NCBI GenBank assembly: GCA_016709025.1
Contig: JADJEQ010000045.1
Span: forward strand, 1-28,818
Direction: 5' to 3'
Origin: Bacteroidales bacterium
GTDB lineage: Bacteria > Bacteroidota > Bacteroidia > Bacteroidales > Lentimicrobiaceae
Length of the DNA stretch: 28,818 nucleotides
Below, piece after piece: positions 8,141 to 16,440 of this stretch (position 1 is the first letter of the stretch; the number at the start of each line of letters is the position of its first letter). Position numbers and translations under genes: made by a program. The notes under the pieces are model-generated. The model worked only from the letters and a program-made list of their open reading frames with translations. It had not been told where the DNA came from and made no database searches.

Positions 8141-8148
8141 TACTTTTG
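8141..8148 (+). promoter_or_regulatory. candidate TAnnTTTG -7 box for the NlpC/P60 gene
   Basis: TACTTTTG is an exact match to the Bacteroidota -7 consensus and faces the NlpC/P60 gene. It lies about 130 nt before ATG 8281. No well-spaced -33 TTTG is evident (a TTTG lies only 11 nt upstream), so this is tentative. Confidence 0.25.
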
Positions 8149-8280
8149 TATTGATAACGAAATTTTTACGCCTCCTTTTGCCGGAATCAACAGGGCGATT
8201 CATTTATCCGGATTCCCGACGCATAAAATCCTGCTGATTTTTAGTAAACAATTAAACCCAGGAAATCAAATCGTTTAAAA

Positions 8281-8803
8281 ATGCTGTATAAACCTCAACC
8301 ATTGCCTTTGTCGCGCTGGTCACCAACTGCCTGCATTCACCACACGAAGCTACAAAATCCGGGCCGGATAAGCCTGTAAATAAACCTGCTGAAGTTGTCA
8401 GAGAAGATGATTGAATATGCAAAGTATACCTTGGAACTACGTATCATTATGTTGGCATCAACCCGGGAACAAGGGTTCGATTGTTCAGGGTATGTTTATT
8501 TTGTTTTTTAAGAATTTCAACATTGACCTTCCGCGCGGGTCAGCAGAATATAAGCTTTTAGGCACTGCCCAGAAACCCGAAGAATTTAAAGTGGGCGATG
8601 TGCTGGTTTTTTATGGTCATCGCGACAGCGGACAAATTGGGTATGTCGGAATTATCTGTGAAGCAAATGGTATGAAAGCAAAATTCATTCACTCATCATC
8701 GGGCAAAGCTTACGGAGTAACCATCAGCGAACTGAACTCCGAACATTACAACCGCCGGTTTTATAAGTGTATTGATGTTATTTCCGGGGCAGGTGAAAAT
8801 TAG
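8281..8803 (+). CDS. NlpC/P60-family lipoprotein, probable peptidoglycan endopeptidase (frameshifted)
   Basis: Cell-wall hydrolase of the NlpC/P60 type. ATG 8281 gives MLYK; after a frame change the signal continues STIAFVALVTNC, a lipobox-like end with Cys near residue 16, then a Pro/Lys-rich linker. The catalytic domain begins IEYAKYTLGTTYHYVGINPG and contains FDCSGYVYFVFKNFNIDLPR (Cys nucleophile in DCSG, followed by LPR). GDVLVFYGHRDSGQIGYVGI follows: GDLVFF and GHVGI are the usual forms, and the His position reads GYVGI, so the catalytic His appears as Tyr here (CAT to TAT is one base). The domain ends IHSSSGKAYGVTISELNSEH (IH.SS.GV.I) and RRFYKCIDVIS. About 173 residues. Three frame changes lie in the first 70 codons, while the last 110 codons are clean. 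Confidence 0.8.
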
Positions 8804-9460
8804 CTGATTAGCCGATGAGCTGATTAGCTTTTTAAGACCTTGGAATTCAAATTCCTTTACGTGAGAGATAGAATTAGCTGATTAGCCGATTAGCTGATTA
8901 GCTGATTAAGATATCGGGATTCGGAATGATTGACGGGAAAGAATGAATTAGCAGATTCGCTGATTAGCTGATTAGCTGATTAAGATATTGGGATTCGGAA
9001 TGATTGACGGGAAAGAATGAATTAGCGACTCGCTGATTACCGATTAGCTGATTGGTTATTGGGATGCAGGATTGAGCCGGAGAGATAAAATTAGCTGATT
9101 GATTAGCTGATTAAGATATTGGATTCGGAATGATTGACGGGAAAGAATGAATTAGCAGATTCGCTGATGCGCTGATTAGCTAATTAAGATATCGGGATTC
9201 GGAATGAACGGGAAGAGAGGCAGATTAGCTGATTCGCTGATTAAAGTGATTGATTGGGATTGAGGGAAGTAGACTAACGAAGGAAAGATGGGATTAGCTG
9301 TTTAGGAAATTTGCGAATCGGCGAATTTGCGAGGTGATCGGGGTGGGGAATACTGACGGAAAGAATGAATTTGCTAATTAGCTAATTTGCTAATTTGGTC
9401 CAGATCGGCTAACGGGAGATGGAAAGCCCTGAGGCGGTGTAATCTGCTAATCAAAAAATG
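8804..9460. repeat. degenerate AGCTGATT array with higher-order unit of about 70-110 bp
   Basis: Between two convergent genes, almost the whole 650 bp is built from an 8-bp unit AGCTGATT and variants (AGCCGATT, CGCTGATT, AGCTAATT). Superimposed is a longer unit containing TTAAGATATCGGGATTCGGA, ATGATTGACGGG and AAAGAATGAATTAGC, seen near 8908, 8980, 9110 and 9188. Copies differ by indels and substitutions, and the array decays toward 9300-9460 into TTTGCTAATT-type units. No gene is visible. Confidence 0.85.
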
Positions 9461-11028
9461 CTAATCAAAACCTACCTTATAAAACAACAAAGCAGCCATT
9501 CTTTCGTCACGTTCATAAACATCTTTATAAAAGTTAATTTCACCCTGATCGTCCACCCAGGCAGTAAAATAACCGATGTACACAGGTATTTTGCTTTTTA
9601 GTCCCACAGTGCTTCTTCACCGGCATTCATTGCGGCGTCAATCTTTCCGGGGGTCCAGTTCTTATCATCTTTAAGAATTGTTATAGCCAGTTCCCTGGCC
9701 TTCTGCACACGGATGCACCCATGGCTCAAAGCACGGTCTTCTTGGAAAAGAGTCTTTTTTAGCGGGCGTATCATGAAAATAGATGTCATTTGAATTTGGG
9801 AACATAAACTTTACCAATCCCAATGAATTGTTTTTTCCCGGCTTTTGCCGGACATTGCCATTGTTCCATTCCATGTTATGGGATTCCAGGTAGTTTTTGT
9901 CCTTTTCAATGCCAGGTTTCACCTCTTTTTCAACAATGGTCTTAGGCAAATTCCAGTACGGACTGAATACGATATAGCTCATTTTTCCGCCGAAGATCAC
10001 TGTCCTCGTCATGCTTTCACCAACAACGACGGGGATTCGAATTCGATTTTGCCATCGCGGTACAAATTCATGCTGTATGGAAGGAATATTCACGAAAATG
10101 AATTCTTTTGCATTAAAAATCTCAGGTGAAATCCAACGGCAACGCTCCATATTGACCACAATCATTTTAATGCGTTCGGTTATTGGTAAATTCATCGACC
10201 GGATGTGTTCCGGCAATATCAGTGAATCGGGTTTGAAACCGTTGTAGTTGATATTTTCGATGGCAGCAACCAGCTCTGCATCGTACTTTTTACTTCTGTT
10301 GTTTTGCTGAATATGTCCCGAGATAAACAAACGTTCCCTGATTTGCTGAATCACTTCCGATGTATCTCCGGGTTTCAGAGCCTTTGCCAAGGAATCAAAT
10401 GCTATAAGCTTCCAACCACCGTTTTGCTCAATGGCTCGATATTGTTTTAAAACATCGCGCAATCTGTAGTATTGACTTAATAAAATCAGGCTGTCTTCGT
10501 TCTGCAGTTTCTGATCAGAAATAATTGAGTCGAGCAAACCGGCATAAGATACCTTTTTGCGGGGCAATAACCATCCGATGTTAGCAGAAGTCTTATTGTC
10601 AATGCCTTTATACACTTTGTCCACATAGAACAGATATAAACAGGTCAACATCAATTCAGCATCGGTATTCCTGCGCAAGTTTCTTGGCTTCATCCTTAAA
10701 TAGCAGGTCAATATTTTTCTGGTATGGAAAAACAACAGAAATTCCCTCATCTTCAATATCTTTAACCTTGCCATAAAGGGAATTACCATATTCTACAATC
10801 CCTTTTTCGTCGATCCAGATATGGTTGAAGTTATTATTCATGTATATCATCCGCAACCTTTTCGTATTTCCTTATTACCGGATACGATTCGAAGAAAGGA
10901 GCAACAAGTAAACTGTCGAATGGTATGTTGCTGCCTGCATCACCCGGGAGTTTCTTCTTGCCGGCATGACTCACCGGCAAATGCAATCATTATCACCACC
11001 ATTGTAATAAGGAAAGGGTATTTTTCAT
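9461..11028 (-). CDS. YcbB-type L,D-transpeptidase (LdtD-like), frameshifted
   Basis: Large periplasmic L,D-transpeptidase making 3-3 peptidoglycan cross-links. ATG 11028 starts MKNT, followed across a frame by FLITMVVIMIAFAG (signal or anchor). Next come FDSLLVAPFFESYPVIRKYE and FNHIWIDEKGIVEYGNSLYG, a long helical scaffold (TSANIGWLLPRKKVSYAGLL), a peptidoglycan-binding module (LKPGDTSEVIQQIRERLFIS, YDAELVAAI), NMERCRWI, the catalytic domain (FGGKMSYIVFSPYWNLPKTI, NSLGLVKFMFPNSNDIYFHD) and the signature ALSHGCIRVQKARELA with the Cys nucleophile. It ends YIGYFTAWVDDQGEINFYKD and MAALLFYKVGFD at 9461. About 520 residues, typical. Few frame changes (near 9790, 10680 and 10860). Promoter copy 3 lies upstream at 11183-11147. 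An open frame also extends upstream of 11028 to about 11120 without a start codon. Confidence 0.88.
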
Positions 11029-11146
11029 TGATTGTTCTTAGCAGCGTATGGAAAATGGACAGTATAAATGCTGTTTGCCGGAGGTTTTCCGGTGATGATT
11101 CGCCGTATTCTGAGCCTGCGAAATAAGATAACTTTACCCGGATTTA

Positions 11147-11183
11147 CTTACAAAAGTTTGGAAAAGCTTACATCATTCACACA
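11147..11183 (-). promoter_or_regulatory. promoter element, copy 3 (first two boxes)
   Basis: On the minus strand: TGTGTGAATGATGTAA from 11183 and TTTGTAAG from 11154, again at offset 29. The third box is not clear at offset 30; TATCTTAT occurs at offset 24 (11130-11123). It points to the YcbB-type L,D-transpeptidase, with its ATG about 120 nt below. It overlaps no gene: the ATPase stop is at 11218. Confidence 0.55.
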
Positions 11184-11217
11184 TCGCAGAAACTCCCTAA
11201 CGAAAGCTAAACAAGTT

Positions 11218-13898
11218 TCAGGCATTAAATAATGAGCTTGCTAAATGGAGCTTATACCCTTGCCTCTTTACTTGTGCCCGAATGAATATTTTAAAAATCT
11301 CGTTGAACACCAACGGGACCAACCCGAATGAAACAACAATTATCCAGGCATTCAAATCAGGCATCTGCAGATGAAATGCACTTCAGTTACTGGAATAACC
11401 AGAATGATCATTTTGAAGAAGAATGCCCAGCACAATGGCACCAGTGAGGTATTTATTTGAGAAAACGCCAATCTGCAAAAATCGATTTGGAGTTGTGTCT
11501 GATTGCCAGCGAAAAGAATAACTGGCAGAAGACCAATACCAGAAAGGCCATTGTCCTGGCATAATCGAGCGTATTTGCCGGCACAGAATCATCAAAAGGG
11601 CTGAATCCATGCTCATAGTAACCATAGCAGAAAGCCAGAATAGTCGGTATCCCGATGAGCAATCCTCCCATGATAATATGCAGTACGAAACCCCCGGCAA
11701 AGAAGCCTTTTTGAATTTCTCGGTTTTTCCTTCATTACATCCGGGCTTCCCGGGTCCATGCCCAGGGGCAATTAAGCCGGAAATGTATCTGTCAACAGGT
11801 TAATCCATAAGAGTTGAGTGGCAATTAAGGGAGACTCCATCCGATTAAAATTGCAACAAAATGGTGATAACTTCCCCGAGGTTACAGGTACGAGAAAATC
11901 ACCGTCTTTCTGATGTTGTTGTATATATTCTGCCTTGCGCGATGGCTGTTGCAATTGTTGCAAAGTTGTCGTCAGCCAGTATCATATCCGAAGCCCCTTT
12001 GGCAACGTCGGTTCCGGTAATCCCATTGCCACACCGATATCGGCAGCATGCAACGATGGAGCATCGTTCACTCCGTCACCGGTCATAGATACGACATTTC
12101 CCAAAGATTTCAGGGGACGTACAATCTTCACTTTATGTTCAGGTGAAACACGGGCAAAAACACGGTACCGGCGAAACAATGCCGGCAAACTCCTGATCGG
12201 TTAGGCCATCGATTTCATGCCCGGTAATAACCTGATCAATGCTTTCAGCAATTTGAAGCTCAAAGGCAATGGCGAATGCGGTGTTTTTATGGTCGCCGGT
12301 GATCATCAGGGTTGTGATGCCCGCAATTTTTGCTTTTTGAATGGATTCTCTGACTTCGGCCCTTGGCGGATCAATCATCCCCACCAGCCCTGCCAGAATC
12401 AGACCCTGCTCCATTTCCGAAGCCGGAATTTTAGCATCTGCGGGTTTGTAGCCACTCCCAGCGTTCGAAGCGCGCTGTTTGCCATGCTGTTTGCAGCGGC
12501 CCTGTATAGTTCTTTATGCTCTTCTGTTATAGGAAATACCCGTCCTTTTTCCAGAACATGCGTCTGAAATTCGAGATGGGAATACCGGCGATGGATCCTT
12601 TTGTGTAAACAGTAACATGGCCTTTTCCGCCGACCAGCGTCGACACTAGCTTTCGGTCAGAATCAAAAGAAAAACTCATTGATACGCTTGCTCCTTCATT
12701 CAGGACTTTCTGTCAACCCTCAGATCATCACCCAAAAGCAACAAGGCTATTTCAGTCGGATCACCGGTGGCATGCCCTTTTCAAAAGTGGCGTCGGAACC
12801 AAGAATCAAAGCTTTGCCAGCAATCTGGCATCTGCTGTGGCCGTGTTCTTTTGATTACGCTCAACTCAGCATTTCGCCTCCAGGTTGTAAAAGGTTGTTA
12901 CCGCTATTTTGTTCTGGGTTAAGGTGCCCGTTTTATCAGAACAAATCATATTGACCGACCCCAGCGTTTCAACGGCAGGCAATTTCTGCATAATGGCGTT
13001 TTTCTTCGACAACCCGGTTACACCAATCGATAAAAACCACCGCAACAATGGCTGCCAGTCCTTCAGGTATGGCGGCTACAGCCAGTGAAACAGACATCAG
13101 GAACATTTCTGCCAGATCACGCCCTTAACATGGCTATTAAAATAACCACACACGTTCCTATGGCAAACCTTCCAAGTATTTTCCCCAGTTGATCCAGCCT
13201 GATTTCCGAAGGCGTTTCTGACTTTTTGCGCCGACGATAAGGTTGGCTATTTTACCCATTCTCGGTGTTCATGCCGGTTTTATTACCAGGCTATTGCCAC
13301 GTCCCCTGGTAACCAGGGTTGACATAAATGCAGTGTTTGCGCGGTCTCCAAGTGGCGTTTTGGGATCGTCGTGAATGAGGGAGGCATCTTATCCGATGGG
13401 ATCGACTCACCAGTAAGGGCAGACTATCAATCTGAAGATTTGTTGATTCAATCAGGCGGAGATCAGCAGCTATAAAACGACCTGCATCTAGGATAATAAC
13501 ATCACCCGGAACTACGTGACCTGAATCAATTTCCTCTACAATGCCATTTCTTCGAACCAGGGCTTTGGGAAATGACATTTTCCGCAGGGCTTCAGTTGCT
13601 CTGTCTGCTTATCTGCTGAGCTACGCCAAGCGCTGCATTGGTAATAATCACCAGAATAATAATGGTGGCATCTATGTATTCGGCCCAAAAACAAGGGATA
13701 AGCACTGCTGCAAAAGGAGATAAATAAGCCAGTCGTGCAGCTGAGAAATAAACATCTTCAGAATGCTCTTTCTTCTTTGCATGCAACTTATTGATACCGC
13801 ATTTTTTTAATCTTACTGCGGCTTCCTCCTCGGTAAGTCCAAGTGATAAATCAACTTTAAACTCTTCAAGACTCTTCAACAGATTTTGAAAACCACAT
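11218..13898 (-). CDS. P-type cation-transporting ATPase, Ca2+-type (P2 class), heavily frameshifted
   Basis: ATP-driven cation pump of the inner membrane, closest in motif pattern to bacterial Ca2+-transporting P2A ATPases. From ATG 13898: MWFSKSVEES joins EEFKVDLSLGLTEEEAAVRL (N-terminal cation-ATPase domain), a first membrane pair, VVPGDVIILDAGRFIAADLR, ALTGESIPSDK (about 13430-13395, actuator loop), AAIPEGLAAIVAVV (about 13075, the M4 PEGL ion site), MICSDKTGTLTQNKIAV with the phosphorylated Asp (about 12950-12900), GMIDPPRAEVRESI and LMITGDHKNTAFAIA (about 12380-12270), MTGDGVNDAPSLHAADIGVA (about 12090-12030), WINLLTDTFPALALG (M6), and the last helices ending KRQGYKLHLASSLFNA at 11218. 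About 890 residues, the normal length. A dozen or so frame changes were bridged. Substrate assignment rests on PEGL and overall order only. Confidence 0.88.
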
Positions 13899-14029
13899 TT
13901 TCTGTATTTTACGATTGTACATTAAATCGTCAGGAAACCCCGAACCCGATATCTCAAGGTAAAAACTAGAGGAAAATCCTCCGTTTCTCCCGGCAATCAG
14001 CTGGTAATTACGTATAACGACTAGCATAT

Positions 14030-14052
14030 AATCAACTGATGTACAGTTGATT
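14030..14052. promoter_or_regulatory. perfect 9-5-9 dyad upstream of the P-type ATPase
   Basis: AATCAACTG (14030-14038) and CAGTTGATT (14044-14052) are exact inverted repeats around ATGTA. It lies in the 216-bp gap between the M48 stop (14116) and the ATPase start (13898). Size and symmetry fit a dimeric repressor operator; a hairpin in the leader is the alternative. No second copy was noticed in the window. Confidence 0.5.
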
Positions 14053-14115
14053 GAATTCATTGTTTTGATATGTCAATTTAACTGAATTACGACCTGGGAT
14101 ACCGAAAGATGTAAT

Positions 14116-14914
14116 TTAGCTACCGGCATAATATCATGGCTTCCGGCATAAACTGGTTCAGCTTTTTAGCCTGTTTGCATCTGAAGGGTGTGTACTCAGA
14201 AACTCGGGAGGGCTTGCTCCACCTGCTGATGACATTCCTTTGCCAGAAAGCAATTGCTTCCTTGGGGATTGTACCCAGCCATGGCTGCGAATATCAGTCC
14301 GTATTTGTCAGCTTCTGTTTCCTGTTGACGCGACCAGGGCAACATGGCGCCAAGCTGGCTTCCGACACCGTACGACATCAGGAACAAATCCTGTGTTTTT
14401 GTGGCTGCTGGGCAAGTCCTACCTGCAAAGCCACAATCCTCCCATTTGCTGTACCATTGCCTGACTCATTCTTCATTGCCATGTTTGGCTATGGCATGGG
14501 CAATCTCATGTCCCATCACGATGGCAAGGCCTGCTTCATTCTGGGTTATGGGAAGGATCCCGCTGTATACAACGACTTTTCCACCAGGCATACACCATGC
14601 ATTGGCTTCTTTGTTGCTGACGGTGTTAAATTCCCAGGTATACCCTTCGAGTATGGATGTTTGCCCTTTGGCATCGTAATATTTTTTTATCGCGCCCGGA
14701 AATCTTTGCCCAACCCTGGCAACCATTGCCGCATCCTGATTACTGCCCGGACTTAAACAGTGTTCTCTGTTAAAAATTTACCGTATTCAGTCCGGGCCAT
14801 CATTTGTAACTCTGATTCCGGAACGAGGTTTAATTGTTTGCGGCCTGTTACCAGATTCAGTGCGCATCCGGCAAGGAAACCCGTGATTAGTAATAAACCC
14901 AGTACTTTTTTCAT
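14116..14914 (-). CDS. M48-family metallopeptidase lipoprotein (frameshifted)
   Basis: Zinc endopeptidase of family M48, probably acting in the periplasm on envelope proteins (BepA/LoiP-like role by family analogy). ATG 14914 opens a lipoprotein signal MKKVLGLLLITGFLAGCALN, then VTGRKQLNLVPESELQ and MARTEYGKFL, DAAMVARVGQRFPGAIKKYY, YTWEFNTVSNKEANAWCMPG with GKVVVYSGILPI, and the zinc site MGHEIAHAIAKHGNEE (HEIAH). QETEADKYGLIFAAMAGYNP carries the third ligand Glu (ETEAD), and an end LNQFMPEAM lies close to 14116 (TAA 14116 or TAG 14120 depending on frame). About 265 residues, the usual length. Four or so frame changes. Promoter copy 4 (15080-15014) lies about 100 nt upstream, and the ATPase follows on the same strand. 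Confidence 0.87.
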
Positions 14915-15013
14915 ACGATCAGATTATAAATTATCAGCATGTCTTTTAGCCTGTTTTCCAGCGTTCTGTTCCAACTGAAAGCCTTATAAGTACATTCACT
15001 AAAAATCATAGGG

Positions 15014-15080
15014 CAAAGTTAGACTCAGCTTTTCCGATAACTATTATATAACTTTTGAAAGGGTTTACATCATTCACACA
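15014..15080 (-). promoter_or_regulatory. three-part promoter element, copy 4 (best -7 match)
   Basis: On the minus strand: TGTGTGAATGATGTAA from 15080, TTATATAA from 15051 (offset 29) and TAACTTTG from 15021 (offset 30), an exact TAnnTTTG. It drives toward the M48 peptidase. The sequence AGCTGAGTC just before the -7 box is nearly repeated in copy 5 (AGCAGAGT). Confidence 0.72.
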
Positions 15081-15307
15081 TTTACGAATGACGAATTTAG
15101 AATGACGAATGATTTATGCACAGGGCTCAGTGCACAGAGCGCAGGGCACAGGGCATGGAGCATGGAGCGGTAGAATTAACCAGCCGCGGCGGCGGGTTTG
15201 ACTCGTTGTTCCTCCCCCCGCTTCTTCTGTCCCCGCCCCCAGGGCCCCGGGCCCCGGCCCCGGCCGGAGCAAGGAAGACGTTCCCAAGAAAAGAAGAAAT
15301 CCAGAAA

Positions 15308-15475
15308 TTAGAATTTTAGAAAGAATTTACGATTTACGAAAAATCGCTGAACCAGACCAGGTCTCCCATCAAACTGGCAAGTCCGACATCCTCCCCCAAG
15401 AGGAGAAGGTGCCCGCAGGGCGGCTGAGGTGGAGAGGGGCACGGGGGTGAGGTAATACGAATTACGGTTTACGTT
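15308..15475. repeat. long direct repeat inside the island, copy 1
   Basis: Begins TAGAATTTTAGAAAGAATTT and passes through ATCGCTGAACCAGACCAG, AGGAGAAGGTGCCCGCAGGG and GGTGGAGAGGGGCACGGGGG, ending TACGAATTACGGTTTACG. The same order recurs at 15693-15872. The GAGAAGGTGCCC...AGGGCGG...GGTGGAGAGG core resembles a widespread bacterial intergenic repeat. Confidence 0.7.
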
Positions 15476-15692
15476 TCGTGGGCGGGGCTCAGGCGCGGGG
15501 CGCAGGCCTGGAGCATGGAGCATGGAGCATGGTAGACTTTCTAACCAGCCTGCCGGGCTGGCAGGTTTCTAATTACTAATGTTGTTCCTCATCCCTATTT
15601 TCCGTCCCCGCCCCTTCATAGGACACTGGCTGCAGGGTACAGGGCATGGAGCATGGAGCTTTTCGTTCCAAGAAAATGACGAATGACGAATT

Positions 15693-15872
15693 TAGAATTT
15701 TAGAATGTGAATTTACGATTGCATGAAAATCGTTTGAACCAGAATTAGTCTCCTCATCAAACTTTTGAAAAGTCTGATATCCTTCTCCTAACGAGGAGAA
15801 GGTGCCCGAAGGGCGGATGAGGTGGAGAGGGGCACGGGGGTGAGGTAATACGAATTACGGTTTACGATTTAC
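15693..15872. repeat. long direct repeat inside the island, copy 2
   Basis: Begins TAGAATTTTAGAATGTGAAT and continues with ATCGTTTGAACCAGAATTAG, AGGAGAAGGTGCCCGAAGGG and GGTGGAGAGGGGCACGGGGG to TACGAATTACGGTTTACG. By eye it is clearly homologous to copy 1, with several substitutions and small indels. About 220 bp of other low-complexity sequence separates the copies. Confidence 0.7.
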
Positions 15873-15974
15873 GAATGCGCAGGGCTCAGGGCTCAGGGCA
15901 CAGGGCATGGAGCATGTGGAGAAAGAGAGGGGAAGAAGGAAAGAAGAAAAAAAGAGAAAAGAAAGCCAAGGAGA

Positions 15975-16016
15975 GGGGCAGGGGGAGGAGAGGGGGGGGG
16001 GGCCGGGCAGGGCGGG
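15975..16016 (+). other. G-rich tract with quadruplex potential
   Basis: The plus strand carries GGGG, GGGGG, GG-A-G-A and a run of more than ten G, followed by GGGC and GGGCGGG within about 40 bases. At least four G3+ runs with short loops meet the simple quadruplex pattern. The homopolymer length may not be accurate in this assembly. Confidence 0.5.
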
Positions 16017-16182
16017 AGCTTTTCGTTCCTGGGAAAATGACGAATGACGAATTTAAAATAACGAATTGACAAAACCAGTTACCAGAACCCAGTAACCAGC
16101 AACCAGCAACCAGTAACCAGTAACCAGTAACCAACCAGTAACCAGTAACGAATGAACGAATAAAACACGAATTATCAGTCTA

Positions 16183-16249
16183 TGTGTGAATTATAGAACT
16201 TTTTAGGAAAATTATATAAGGGTTTTGAACGATAGCAGAGTCAACTTTG
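16183..16249 (+). promoter_or_regulatory. three-part promoter element, copy 5
   Basis: TGTGTGAATTATAGAA from 16183, TTATATAA from 16212 (offset 29) and CAACTTTG from 16242 (offset 30). It is the only strong copy on the plus strand. It lies 36 nt before ATG 16285 of the lmo0937-type gene and shares AGC(A/T)GAGT before the -7 box with copy 4. Confidence 0.7.
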
Positions 16250-16284
16250 TATCCTCAAAGTATTAACTTAAAAATTGAAAAACC

Positions 16285-16440
16285 ATGGGAAATTTGCTGT
16301 ATATAATTGCTGTAATCCTGATCATAGGATGGGCAGTAGGATTTGTTGGATTCCATGCCGGAGGGATCATTCACATATTACTCGTAATTGCAGTAATTGC
16401 AGTGATCATTCGTCTTATTCAGGGCAAAAGCGTTGTCTGA
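16285..16440 (+). CDS. lmo0937-type small membrane protein (51 aa)
   Basis: Intact small gene. It encodes MGNLLYIIAVILIIGWAVGF, then VGFHAGGIIHILLVIAVIAV and IIRLIQGKSVV. Two hydrophobic helices flank a short GFHAGG turn, with a basic tail, which is the pattern of the lmo0937 family of tiny stress-induced membrane proteins. The molecular function of that family is not known. The gene has no frame change, and its start is supported by the promoter element 36 nt upstream. It is the first plus-strand gene after the repeat island and is divergent from the M48 peptidase gene, which has the same promoter element. Confidence 0.85.
   Translation: MGNLLYIIAVILIIGWAVGFVGFHAGGIIHILLVIAVIAVIIRLIQGKSVV

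Larger units (their letters stand above)
15081..16170. repeat. low-complexity island of short degenerate repeats
   Basis: About 1.1 kb without a credible gene, between the divergent M48 and lmo0937-type promoters. It is a mosaic of heptamer-like units: GACGAAT/TTAGAAT and TTTACGA families, CAGGGCA/CATGGAG families (15120-15170, 15490-15530, 15630-15660, 15880-15920), a very GC-rich block (15215-15280), a purine-rich block (15915-16020) and an AACCAGT array (16075-16150). The open frames it contains have extreme Arg/Gly/Pro or Val/Leu/Gly composition and are rejected as genes. Confidence 0.85.

Noticed and set aside
8804..9460. CRISPR array
   Set aside because: The repeat unit is 8 bp and degenerate, with no unique spacers of constant length and no cas genes nearby.
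10821..11126. 101-codon plus-strand open frame
   Set aside because: It is antisense to the N-terminal part of the YcbB-type L,D-transpeptidase and to its promoter element.
14136..14756. A 206-codon open frame on the plus strand
   Set aside because: It is exactly antisense to the M48 peptidase, whose HEIAH and ETEAD motifs are on the minus strand; the plus-strand product has no recognisable pattern.
15116..16134. Open frames on both strands in the repeat island
   Set aside because: They are products of short repeats with Arg/Lys/Gly- or Pro/Leu-rich composition and no ribosome-binding context.
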